Origin: Natronosalvus vescus | Lineage (GTDB): Archaea; Halobacteriota; Halobacteria; Halobacteriales; Natrialbaceae | Reading direction: 5' to 3' | Length of the DNA stretch: 64,000 nucleotides | Assembly (NCBI RefSeq): GCF_023973145.1 | Contig: NZ_CP099546.1 | Span: forward strand, 2,232,001 to 2,296,000 | Shown: positions 45,513 through 53,175 of the stretch, piece by piece | Position numbering within the stretch: the stretch's first letter is position 1 | Layout of the letters: every line of letters starts with the position of its first letter | Translations under genes and position numbers: made by a program | Notes under the pieces: generated by a model | Databases searched by the model: none | Seen by the model: the letters and a program-made list of their open reading frames with translations, nothing else | What the model was told of the DNA's origin: nothing

Positions 45513-46199
45513 TTACGCGCGCTGGCTTCTGGCTTCACACAACTTCGCTCGCGTCGCCAGCGCTAAAAACAGCGCCAGCAGCGTGAACGTCACCTCGCCG
45601 GCGGCGATCACCCCCAGCGCGTCGGCACCGAGGTACATCGGTTCGTCGCGCTCGAGCGGGATCATCGTGTGATGGGGGTCGCCGACGATCGGCACGAAGT
45701 AATCCACGATCAGGTTGAGAGTGTAGTACGCGAGCGCGATGCCGACGGCCCAGACCGGAAAGTCGGTGATCCGGTAGAGGACGAACGCCTGGACGACCAT
45801 CGCGAGGTGGCTCCAGAAGAGGAACTGGTACATCAGCGGATCGAGGAAGCTGTAGGCGTCGTAAAAGGCGAGCAGGGTGTACGGCGTCCACAGCCCCAGG
45901 ATGATGTTCCCGAAGAAGGCGATCGCGGTCAGCCAGGGCAGTTCGTGCCCGAGTTTCCACGCGGCGATGGCCAGGGCGATCGCCAGCGTCGCCAGCGGGC
46001 TGTCCGGGACGAGCGGCCACATCACCATCGACGTCGTCGCCAGCTGCTCCTGGTAGTACCAGAAGCCGAAGACCGTCCCCGCGAGGTTGATCGCGACGAC
46101 GAGCCACGCGTACCGGAGCCCCAGATCCTCGAGCGCCCGTGGCACGGGTGCCAGATACCGGGGGATGGACGGCCGATCGGGAAGCGTCCTGCCTGTCAT
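45513..46199 (-). CDS. DUF1405 family membrane protein
   Basis: A 228-residue protein with six to seven membrane helices. The DUF1405 pattern is visible: WLVVAINLAGTVFGFWYYQEQL, then FGNIILGLWTPYTLLAFYDAY, and YYTLNLIVDYFVPIVGDPHH with conserved His residues. The family is spread over Halobacteria and Firmicutes, and its function is unknown. It is divergent from the MFS gene. The assignment is from memory of family patterns. Confidence 0.85.
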   Translation of the reverse strand: MTGRTLPDRPSIPRYLAPVPRALEDLGLRYAWLVVAINLAGTVFGFWYYQEQLATTSMVMWPLVPDSPLATLAIALAIAAWKLGHELPWLTAIAFFGNIILGLWTPYTLLAFYDAYSFLDPLMYQFLFWSHLAMVVQAFVLYRITDFPVWAVGIALAYYTLNLIVDYFVPIVGDPHHTMIPLERDEPMYLGADALGVIAAGEVTFTLLALFLALATRAKLCEARSQRA

Positions 46200-46385
46200 C
46201 GCCGACGACGACGAACGCCGGCCGCAAAACGATAGCGATTGTCGACGCTCGAGGCCGTCGTAACGGTCAGGGATCCTCGAGCCGGGTACCTGTGCGTGCG
46301 AAGGTGTCCTCGAGCGGACGAACGCTAGCGCTCGTCAGACGATACGTTTCGAAACCCCTATCACTTGGCTCTCGAAGCTGAGTCC

Positions 46386-47663
46386 GTGAACGGGAACCGG
46401 GAACAGTTCTGGGCGCTCTATCTCACCCGGTTCGCCGAAGGGTTCGGGTTCATCACGCTCATCACCCTGATGGCGTTTTACATCGAGACGCTCGATCCCT
46501 CGAGTACGACCCTGTTCGGGATCACCATCAGTGCCGGGTTCATCATCGGGATGTACACCTCGGGGTACACCATCGGGAAGACCCTCTCGATCGTCCCGCT
46601 GGCGTGGGCAGGCGACCGGTTCGACAAACGCCTCGTCCTCCTGATCGTGCTTGCTCTGAGCATCGTCGTCTACGCGCTGTTTCCGCTCGTGGATTCGAGC
46701 GCCTCCTTCATCCTGCTCCGGGCGCTCCAGGGTGTCGCCGTGACGGGATCTGGACTGATGTCGCTCTCGCTCGTCGGTCAGATCGCCGACGTCGGTACGC
46801 GGGCGAACTACATCGGGAAGGCGAACGCGGCGAGCTTTGGCGCCTCGATCATCGGCAGCCTGAGCGCTGGACTGCTGTACGAACGATTCGGCTTCGGGCC
46901 GATTTTCACGATCATCGTCTGCGTGCTGGTCGTCGCCTGGCTCGGCACCTACCGCTATCTCGACCCCGACGAGACCCGCGTCGAGGGGTTTCCGTTTTCC
47001 GGACTGGCGCTCAATCGACGCATCCTCACGCTCTCGAGCTTCCGCATCCAGTACGCGTTTTCGGTCGAGATGGTTCGCGTCTGGGTCGCCATCTTCGCTG
47101 GCGTCTCCGTGGCCGACGGCGGACTCGCCCTGAGCGCGTTCGCCGTGTCGGTGGTCGTCGCCGCCGAGAAGTTCACGAACATGGTTTGTCAGCCGTTTAC
47201 CGGCCGGCTCTCTGACGGCTACGGACGTGCACTGTTCGTCTTCGGCGGCGGCGGGGCCTACGGACTGATCGCGTTCGTCGTTCCGTTCGCGCCGGCAATC
47301 GGGGCCGCTCTCGAGGTGCCAGCATCGTATCCGCTCGTCGGCTCGCTCTCACCGGCGTTTCTCCCGTTGGTGGCGCTGTCTGGGTTGCTCGGTATCGCTG
47401 ACAGCTTCCGGGAACCCGCGAGCATGGCGCTATTCGCCGACGAGGGCACCAGCGAGGGCGGCGTCGCCTCGAGTTTCGGCATCCGGGAGCTCGTTTGGCG
47501 GCCGGGGAGCGTCATCGGCCCGCTGCTGGGCGGCTGGCTGATGACCGAGGTGAGCATGGCGTCGGTGTTCTACGTCGGCGGGGCGTTCGCGCTCACCGGG
47601 GCCGGCACGTTCCTGGTGATTTTGCTGTCGGTACACGGACGCGACGCGTTGCGCTCGTGGTGA
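46386..47663 (+). CDS. MFS transporter
   Basis: The GTG at 46386 is chosen as start (425 residues); a TTG at 46365 would add seven residues. Twelve membrane helices in two bundles, with WAGDRFDKRLVLL between helices 2 and 3 as the MFS loop motif and GRLSDGYGRALFV as its second-half equivalent. Substrate cannot be predicted; multidrug or sugar exporters share this shape. A second MFS gene lies at 62191. Isolated. Confidence 0.88.
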   Translation: MNGNREQFWALYLTRFAEGFGFITLITLMAFYIETLDPSSTTLFGITISAGFIIGMYTSGYTIGKTLSIVPLAWAGDRFDKRLVLLIVLALSIVVYALFPLVDSSASFILLRALQGVAVTGSGLMSLSLVGQIADVGTRANYIGKANAASFGASIIGSLSAGLLYERFGFGPIFTIIVCVLVVAWLGTYRYLDPDETRVEGFPFSGLALNRRILTLSSFRIQYAFSVEMVRVWVAIFAGVSVADGGLALSAFAVSVVVAAEKFTNMVCQPFTGRLSDGYGRALFVFGGGGAYGLIAFVVPFAPAIGAALEVPASYPLVGSLSPAFLPLVALSGLLGIADSFREPASMALFADEGTSEGGVASSFGIRELVWRPGSVIGPLLGGWLMTEVSMASVFYVGGAFALTGAGTFLVILLSVHGRDALRSW

Positions 47664-47759
47664 CCGTCGGATCGAGTAACTTGGAGGAAACGAGTCGCGT
47701 TCGATGATCGTTCGCGTCTGACGAACCATTAAGTACGCTGCGATACGAATACGTCCGTT

Positions 47760-48158
47760 ATGGGCAACAAGAACAAGACGATCTCGTTCCGGGTGAACGA
47801 GGACGCGTTCGAGGCACTGCAAGAAATCGCCGAAGAGCGCGACATCTCGTTGTCCGCCGTGTTTCGGGACTACGTCGACCTCCTGGTCGACCACGACGGC
47901 CAGGTCGTGGTCGTCCCCGAGGACGAACTCGGCCGCCGGGACGACGACGAACCCTCGTTCCCGCCGATGGTCGAGGTGCCAAAGAGCTTCGTCCGCGAAC
48001 ACGAGCGCCTCGAACTCGAGTCCGAACACCTGCGCGAGCAACTCGAAGAGCACAAATCCTACGTCAACGAGCTGCGGGATCGCCTCGAGGACGAGCAGGA
48101 CGAGGTACTCTTGCTCGACGACCTGGACGAGAGCGACGAGTCACCGACGATCCGGTAG
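47760..48158 (+). CDS. Ribbon-helix-helix protein with coiled-coil tail
   Basis: A 132-residue protein. Residues 1-45 (NKTISFRVNEDAFEALQEIAEERDISLSAVFRDYVDLLV) form a CopG/MetJ-type ribbon-helix-helix DNA-binding domain. A proline-rich linker follows, then a coiled coil (about 80-115) that could drive oligomers. An attaag TATA-like box lies about 32 nt before the ATG. No toxin gene is next to it, so an antitoxin role is not supported. Probably a transcription or chromosome-structure factor. Confidence 0.85.
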   Translation: MGNKNKTISFRVNEDAFEALQEIAEERDISLSAVFRDYVDLLVDHDGQVVVVPEDELGRRDDDEPSFPPMVEVPKSFVREHERLELESEHLREQLEEHKSYVNELRDRLEDEQDEVLLLDDLDESDESPTIR

Positions 48159-48198
48159 CATCCGGTGGGATCTTGCAGTGTTTTGGATCCGATAGCGA

Positions 48199-48396
48199 TT
48201 ACCTCGGGTGGTCACTGATACGGCTGTTGGCGATTCGGTCTATGGCGTCCCCTCTCAGCGACCACCCTTGCGGGTCGACACTCACCGGGAACTCGCTCAA
48301 ACAGTCCTCATTGGTGGTTTCGATTGCTCGAGATGACTGCTGGTGCTCGGTCGCGCTGTCGAACCCCTTCGCCGCGTACAAAAATTCGAGGACGCT
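48199..48396 (-). pseudogene. Possible remnant of a haloarchaeal winged-helix gene
   Basis: The minus-strand frame contains VLEFLYAAKG. At DNA level 22 of 26 bases agree with the same motif in the broken winged-helix gene at 52033-52239, with mostly silent differences. Downstream residues do not follow the family, and there is no start codon before the motif, so it looks like a decayed fragment. It sits between the RHH gene and the second beta-propeller gene. Chance similarity is possible. Confidence 0.35.
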
Positions 48397-48438
48397 ACTC
48401 GAACCAACTTGCCGTCGTTGGTGGGGGGCTGAAACCGA

Positions 48439-50067
48439 TCAGCACTCCTCGTTGGTCACCGTCAGCGTCCCGGTTTCGGTTTCGCCGTTCGCCGTGACGA
48501 TCCACTCGTGCTCGCCGGGGCCGAGATCACGAGCCATCACGCCGAAGTAGACGGTCTCGCTCTCCCCTGTATCGAGATCGGCGTAAACTGGTTCGTTGAT
48601 CGGGCCGATCTCGAGCGTAATTTCGACCGAGGTGGTTTCGCCGCCACGATTCGTTACCGTGATACAGAAGTCAGCGGCGTCCTCGCCAGATTCGGCGTTC
48701 TCTTCGTACGGGATCGAGTCGGGTGCGGACACCGACAGCTCGAGATCGGTCTCGGCCTCGGTGTCATCATCGTCGTCCTCGTCTTGCTGGTCGTCCTCGT
48801 CTTGCTGGTCATCCTCGTCTGGTGACTCTCGGAGTGCGACGAGCTCGCTGTCGTGATCGACGTAGATCGTCTCGCCACTGATCGCACGAATTGCTCCGAC
48901 CGGCGCGTCACCCCTCTCGACGGTCCACTTCTCGGAGCCGTCGTACTTGTCTAGGGCGACGAGCTCTTCGTCGTAGTCCCGATCCCCGTAATTGTGTCCG
49001 TCCTGGTACAAATACGCGTACACCGTGTCGCCGCTGATCACGGCACGCCCGTAGGTGTAGGTCACGTCGAGACTCCAGCTGGGTTCGTCGCCATCGATCG
49101 GCCCGCCGTTGTACTCCTGATCGGTACCGCCACCGACGTAGAGTTCTTCGCCGATCGCCAGCTCGCGGGTGCCGTGTGCCATCGTCAGCCACTCACCCGT
49201 CGTGGCGTCGTGCACCAGCCGTTCGTTGTAGGCCCCACCGTAGTAGGCGACGGCGGTCGACGTCGCGTGGATGCCGGGCGACGTCGTGTAGGGCTCGCGT
49301 TCCTCCCGCCAGACCTCCTCACCGGTCTCTGGCTCGAACGCAATCGGGCCTGCACCCGTGACGCTGTAGATCACGCCGTTGGCCGCCGCGGTCGCCGTGA
49401 CGAACTCGTACTCCGCCTCGCCCTCGCCGTGGTAGAAGTCTTCGGGGGCCGTGACCGACTCCTTCTCCCACAGAATCGAGCCGTCGTCGGCATCGAGCGC
49501 GTACAACGTCCCGTCGACGACGACGTAGACGCCGCCGTAGGCGACCGTCTGCCAGTAGATCTCCTCCTCGGGATCGAACTCGGTCTCCCAGACGACCGAG
49601 CCGTCGGTTCGGTCGAGCGCGACCACCTCGTACCCGCTGAGGTAGACGCGCTCGTCGACGACCGACGGCGTGCCCGCTTCGACCTCCGTGTTCTCCCAGA
49701 CGACCGAGCCGTCGGCGGCCTCGAGCGCGGCGACGCCGTCTTCGGTGGTCGTGTACACCGTGTCGTCGGCGACGGCGACGGTTCCGACGTTGCCCACCGA
49801 GTCTAACCCACCGTGTTCGACCGACCACGCGGCCTCGAGCGAGTCTCCGTCGAACGCGTGGCCGTCGTCGATGTATCTCGCGTGCCCGGGATCACCCCGG
49901 TGGGAGGGCCAGTCGTCGTCCATCTCCGGATTCGCCTCGATCGTCGAATCCGGGAGGTCGTCGATATCGGACTCGTTAGCTTCTCCCGCGCCGATCGAAG
50001 CGAGTCCAATTGCGCTCGTAAGTGCTGCACCTGTCGCGAGTACCGTTCGGCGATGCCACTTTGGCAT
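48439..50067 (-). CDS. Exported PQQ-like beta-propeller protein with CARDB-type domain
   Basis: Starting at the ATG at 50067 (MPKWHRRTVLATG) gives 542 residues with a Tat-type signal nearly the same as that of the protein at 23882-25411. Residues 75-405 form a beta-propeller of PQQ/YVTN-like blades (VWENTE, VYLSGYEVVALDRTDGSVVWE and so on). A short acidic-glutamine repeat (DDQQDE, three copies) leads to a final 100-residue CARDB/Ig-like domain. The two paralogues differ in their C-terminal end: anchor-like there, Ig-like here. Surface role inferred. Confidence 0.85.
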   Translation of the reverse strand: MPKWHRRTVLATGAALTSAIGLASIGAGEANESDIDDLPDSTIEANPEMDDDWPSHRGDPGHARYIDDGHAFDGDSLEAAWSVEHGGLDSVGNVGTVAVADDTVYTTTEDGVAALEAADGSVVWENTEVEAGTPSVVDERVYLSGYEVVALDRTDGSVVWETEFDPEEEIYWQTVAYGGVYVVVDGTLYALDADDGSILWEKESVTAPEDFYHGEGEAEYEFVTATAAANGVIYSVTGAGPIAFEPETGEEVWREEREPYTTSPGIHATSTAVAYYGGAYNERLVHDATTGEWLTMAHGTRELAIGEELYVGGGTDQEYNGGPIDGDEPSWSLDVTYTYGRAVISGDTVYAYLYQDGHNYGDRDYDEELVALDKYDGSEKWTVERGDAPVGAIRAISGETIYVDHDSELVALRESPDEDDQQDEDDQQDEDDDDDTEAETDLELSVSAPDSIPYEENAESGEDAADFCITVTNRGGETTSVEITLEIGPINEPVYADLDTGESETVYFGVMARDLGPGEHEWIVTANGETETGTLTVTNEEC

Positions 50068-50276
50068 ACTATCGACAACCCCGATTGGCCGCTTCACTAT
50101 CAGGATGTTAGGAACCAGTTGTGATTGCTATAATTGTTGCACAATCGAATTATGACCACGCTTGACTTTTCAACCGTCAGTTAAGACTGGTTTGTCAGGT
50201 CACGAAACTCGAGCACGGAGTTGACCGAAGCCGACTCGCTCGAGTCGATTTCACTCGGGCTATCACCCTCGGCTGC

Positions 50277-50732
50277 TCACCGCGAGAGTTCCTGTTTCGT
50301 CCGCCGTATCTTGTTGGAGGCGTCGTCGTTCCCCTCGACGCGCGCTAATCCCTCGGCGGCCTCGAGCGTGCGCACCCCGCTGTCGAGAAACGAGAGGACG
50401 TCCCCGGAGTAGGCGTAGACCATGTAGTCGTCGCTCATCACGTCTACGATGGCGTCCGGGCCAAGTCCCTGGGCGCGTAACTCGAGCAGGTACCGGATGA
50501 ACTTCCGCTCCGGGCAGCCACAGTAGGGGTTGTTCTGACAGTCACAGTCCAGGAAATCCGTCGCGAAGTCGAGCACCCGCTCACGGGTCGCGTCGTCGAG
50601 CTTCTCGAGCCCCTTCCCCTGAAAGAGGATGTCGAGGGTCGCCCCTTTGAACGCCCCCTTCGGGATGTTCGTCTCGAGCTGGGAGCTGAGTTGCCGGTGG
50701 TTTTTGACGTAGATCTTGTCGGTGATGGCCAC
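50277..50732 (-). CDS. DUF5814 family protein
   Basis: A 151-residue protein beginning MAITDKIYVKNHRQLSSQLE. The distinctive cysteine cluster DCDCQNNPYCGCPERKF near residues 83-99 may bind a metal. Elsewhere the same domain is found attached to archaeal helicases, which hints at nucleic-acid work. The remainder is helical and acidic. It is transcribed alone, just upstream of tRNA-His on the other strand. Family call is from memory of homologues. Confidence 0.82.
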   Translation of the reverse strand: MAITDKIYVKNHRQLSSQLETNIPKGAFKGATLDILFQGKGLEKLDDATRERVLDFATDFLDCDCQNNPYCGCPERKFIRYLLELRAQGLGPDAIVDVMSDDYMVYAYSGDVLSFLDSGVRTLEAAEGLARVEGNDDASNKIRRTKQELSR

Positions 50733-50868
50733 GCGTTGGCGGTGCTACTCGAGCAGTGGGCAAAAGCCCCTCGATAGTGACGACCGTTTCGGCGTCGAGC
50801 TCGGTTCCGCGTCCGTCTGGTGGGTGGCACTCGAGCGTCCGGGATATTGGTATTGATATTATAGTGAA

Positions 50869-50889
50869 AAGCTATACTATCGATAGCTT
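50869..50889. repeat. Small inverted repeat upstream of tRNA-His
   Basis: aagctat (50869-50875) pairs with atagctt (50883-50889) around a 7-nt loop; a GC-rich mini-hairpin (gggga...tcccc) follows about 10 nt later. They may terminate a short transcript, but no gene runs into them on this strand. Confidence 0.5.
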
Positions 50890-50998
50890 CTCTGGAAACG
50901 GGGATTTGCGTCCCCGATCGCTGCGGTAGGCGTTCACACTCTTCCCCGAGAGTCGTAACGTATTTGAAGTCGACCGGGCTAGAAAAGCCTGCAAGCGC

Positions 50999-51071
50999 GT
51001 CCGGGTTGGGGTAGTGGTTATCCTTCAGCCTTGTGGAGGCTGAGACGCGGGTTCGATTCTCGCACCCGGAC
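50999..51071 (+). tRNA. tRNA-His (anticodon GTG)
   Basis: A complete cloverleaf: eight-pair acceptor including the encoded G(-1) that pairs with C73, as needed for histidine identity; the D-arm GGGTAGTGG; anticodon loop CTTGTGG with GTG; and the T-arm GGTTCGATTC. No intron is seen and CCA is not encoded. A TATA-like gtatttg lies about 39 nt upstream. Its 3' end is duplicated downstream. Confidence 0.97.
51048..51068 (+). repeat. attL-like 21-bp repeat, copy inside the tRNA 3' end
   Basis: The T-arm/acceptor sequence cgggttcgattctcgcaccc plus g is repeated exactly at 51154-51174. tRNA 3' ends are the usual integration site of archaeal plasmids and viruses. Confidence 0.9.
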
Positions 51072-51650
51072 TTTCTGGCGACGAACGGACGTGAGGAGGT
51101 GAAAGTCCGACCGAAATCGAACCACGCGAGACGAGCGTAGCGAGTCTCGCAGTCGGGTTCGATTCTCGCACCCGAACCTTTTGTGATGAACCATCTCGTG
51201 AACCACGGAAGTCACCCGAACCTATTCGTGCTCGTCAATCCGTCGCTGTCGGTTTCCGGCAACGCTCCCGATGGCAGAAATGACACTGACAGCCTGCCAA
51301 CGCAGTACGAACGCCGGTCTCACCGTGTTCAACCGACGTCAGTCCTGCCAGGGCAGTCCCGTGCGTACAGACGTCGTAGACGGTGACTCGTTTCTCAGAT
51401 TTTGAAAACCGTCTTATTTCGTATCGACATAGATCAGTCAGATAATAACATGACTGAGGCAACTTCGATATGTGAACCGATAGACGGCAGTCCGTAAGAC
51501 AACTCGAGACCAACCGTCTCCCAACCGTGACACAGTTAGACTTTATTTTGTACGACAATCTTGCGTAATTTGTCTGACGGGGATTTATGGTCTTCTCCGA
51601 CATAGAACTGTTCCCGTCACACGTCGTGACTGTCACCACTACCGATACCC
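51072..51650. other. AT-rich intergenic stretch after tRNA-His
   Basis: About 580 bp. It contains the second 21-bp tRNA repeat and a small hairpin (gcgagac...gtctcgc, 51126-51150). The remainder, from about 51400, is distinctly AT-rich with no convincing gene. A TATA-like ggatttat lies near 51582, upstream of the HalOD1 gene. Confidence 0.6.
51154..51174 (+). repeat. attR-like 21-bp copy of tRNA-His 3' end
   Basis: Exact copy of 51048-51068; similarity continues to 51177 with one mismatch. No full tRNA is formed here, so it is a fragment typical of an integration event. Confidence 0.85.
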
Positions 51651-51962
51651 ATGACCGCACCATCATCACCACAAGTCAACGCAGCCGATTCGGGCGTTCC
51701 AAATACCACGTACTTCACCCACGATTGGACGGACGCTGACGACCTCACGACCGACGTCGTCATGGCCGTCGCTGAAATGACCGGCAAGGACGAGACCGAA
51801 ATCGAGTGCGTGCACGACCGTCTCAATCCCGAATCCCTCAATACGCTCTTTTCCCAGACCGAGACCGAACGGTACACGCCGGATAGTCTGATAATGTTCT
51901 CACTCGAGGGGTGTTCTATCACCGTGTACAGTTCCGGGTTAGTCGTGGTGCAAGGCGAGTAA
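51651..51962 (+). CDS. HalOD1 output domain protein
   Basis: A 103-residue stand-alone HalOD1 domain. The family pattern is visible: DDLTTDVVMAVAEMTGKDETEIECVHDRLNPESLNTLF, then a strand pair ending in CSITVYSSGLVVV. HalOD1 is an output module of haloarchaeal signalling proteins; stand-alone versions are numerous and their action is unknown. It is in the AT-rich patch after tRNA-His, with codon use less GC-biased than the core genes. Confidence 0.85.
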   Translation: MTAPSSPQVNAADSGVPNTTYFTHDWTDADDLTTDVVMAVAEMTGKDETEIECVHDRLNPESLNTLFSQTETERYTPDSLIMFSLEGCSITVYSSGLVVVQGE

Positions 51963-52032
51963 GCTACGGAGCGGAACTCGTGATTGCATCGTACCCACCG
52001 ACGAGATATTCGCGTCCGCAATCTGAAATCTG

Positions 52033-52239
52033 CTAGCGCATTGCATCGGGGACGACCATTCCGGCAGCGTCGAGCTTCTCGAGGCGCGTATCGACGTCTC
52101 CACTCTGAGAGATACCGATCAGTTCGAGTCCCTCACGGATCGCTCGCGGTCGACAGCGATTCGCGGCGTACAGAAACTCGAGAACGCGTCCTCGTTATTT
52201 CGCCATCCAGTCGCCCGGTTTTCGGACGACGACGGTCAT
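52033..52239 (-). pseudogene. Winged-helix protein gene broken by an in-frame stop
   Basis: The frame from the ATG at 52239 reads MTVVVRKPGDWMAK and then hits TAA at 52195-52197. After it the same frame continues RVLEFLYAANRCRPRAIREG and stops at 52033. The whole looks like the short haloarchaeal winged-helix proteins that begin with this VRKPGDWM motif; the stop replaces a sense codon, most likely a tyrosine. ATGA overlap with the zinc-cluster gene upstream marks an operon. A stop in the first quarter should abolish the protein unless a later start is used. Confidence 0.8.
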
Positions 52240-52571
52240 GGCCGTAGTACGGGCTCCACGTCGGCCCCCTCCACGATCATGTGGAAGTGTTCGTCACAGA
52301 GACGCGGCGCGTTCCCCTCCTCGAGCACGGTGGTACTTGTGACGACGTTGTTCTCGATGATCGTCTTTGGGACGTACCGAGGGAGGGCGATCTGTCCGTC
52401 ACGATCGCACAGTTGACAGTCGTCACCATCGGTGTGGAAGCCGTGCTGTAACGTTCGTCCGAACTCGTCCTTTTCGCAATTCATACAGAGCCTCCCGATC
52501 TCGACGCCACTGTACAGATCAACGACCGCTCGATTATATCCAGATCTATGTCCACATGTTATACAGTTCAT
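52236..52571 (-). CDS. Zinc-cluster protein, unknown function
   Basis: A 111-residue protein with three CxxC-type pairs (Cys3/6, 29/32 and 52/55) and a later Cys92/His95 pair, so it probably binds two zinc ions. It begins MNCITCGHRSGYNRAVVDLY. The stop overlaps the start of the broken winged-helix gene (ATGA), an arrangement I recall from other haloarchaea where the two act as a pair. The gene itself looks intact. Role unknown; DNA or RNA contact is only a guess. Confidence 0.75.
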   Translation of the reverse strand: MNCITCGHRSGYNRAVVDLYSGVEIGRLCMNCEKDEFGRTLQHGFHTDGDDCQLCDRDGQIALPRYVPKTIIENNVVTSTTVLEEGNAPRLCDEHFHMIVEGADVEPVLRP

Positions 52572-53175
52572 ACGAGTTCCCTATCCTTGTAGTGGAACTC
52601 AGGGTAAGAACCAATTACACATAAAGGGGCGCAGCGAGGTGGAATTGATCATAATAACCAACTAATTGATGTATGTTTGGAAATGTATCACCTTCTTCAC
52701 TGCTGTCGATATGAAGGTAGGTTTCGAGTGGATCACGTCCAATAAAGCACAGAAATATTATATATACTCAACTGAGTTTCACGGACGTTGCTTATTCTAC
52801 CCCCGCTACGTCTGGTGATTTTGGATCGTGTTCCAATCGAAATTACACGTCGGGTGGATGCCGTCTTGCATTCGGACACTGTACTCGACCCCTTTATTTC
52901 GGGTATTGTCTGACGCTTTATTCTGTTCTATACTCGCGGAACTAGGGTCGCCCGGCAATGGAACGATAACTGTATTAATTGTTCATTACTGTCTTTCGGG
53001 TGTCTCACAGACACGGTCTCCCGACCGATTTACGGCTGGGACAGCACAGGGGAGCCGTTCGTACCTGAGATGCCGTCCAGCAGTCCGTATGCCTCTCGAG
53101 ATCACGGACTACGAACGCTGGATCACGAGCCCTGTGCACCACTCGGTTGCCGTCTTAGAGCGAGTGGAACTGCGG
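52572..53175. other. AT-rich stretch with no supported gene
   Basis: About 600 bp with long AT runs such as aaatattatatatactc (about 52757-52774). Open frames here have poor codon bias and no family resemblance. It may be the decayed tail of an integrated element, but no integrase or transposase is recognisable. Confidence 0.55.

Noticed and set aside
45062-45586. 174-codon plus-strand frame in the gap after the Tat lipoprotein
   Set aside because: It starts inside the lipoprotein gene and ends within DUF1405 on the opposite strand; composition is not halophilic.
47760-48158. RHH protein as an antitoxin
   Set aside because: No toxin-like gene overlaps or follows; the next recognisable piece is a decayed fragment on the other strand.
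50999-51174. Second tRNA at the duplicated T-arm
   Set aside because: Only the 3' part is present; no D-arm or anticodon arm can be folded upstream.
51235-51672. 145-codon frame with several cysteines after tRNA-His, considered as a transposase zinc finger
   Set aside because: Codon use is poor, there is no continuous domain and it overlaps the start of the HalOD1 gene.
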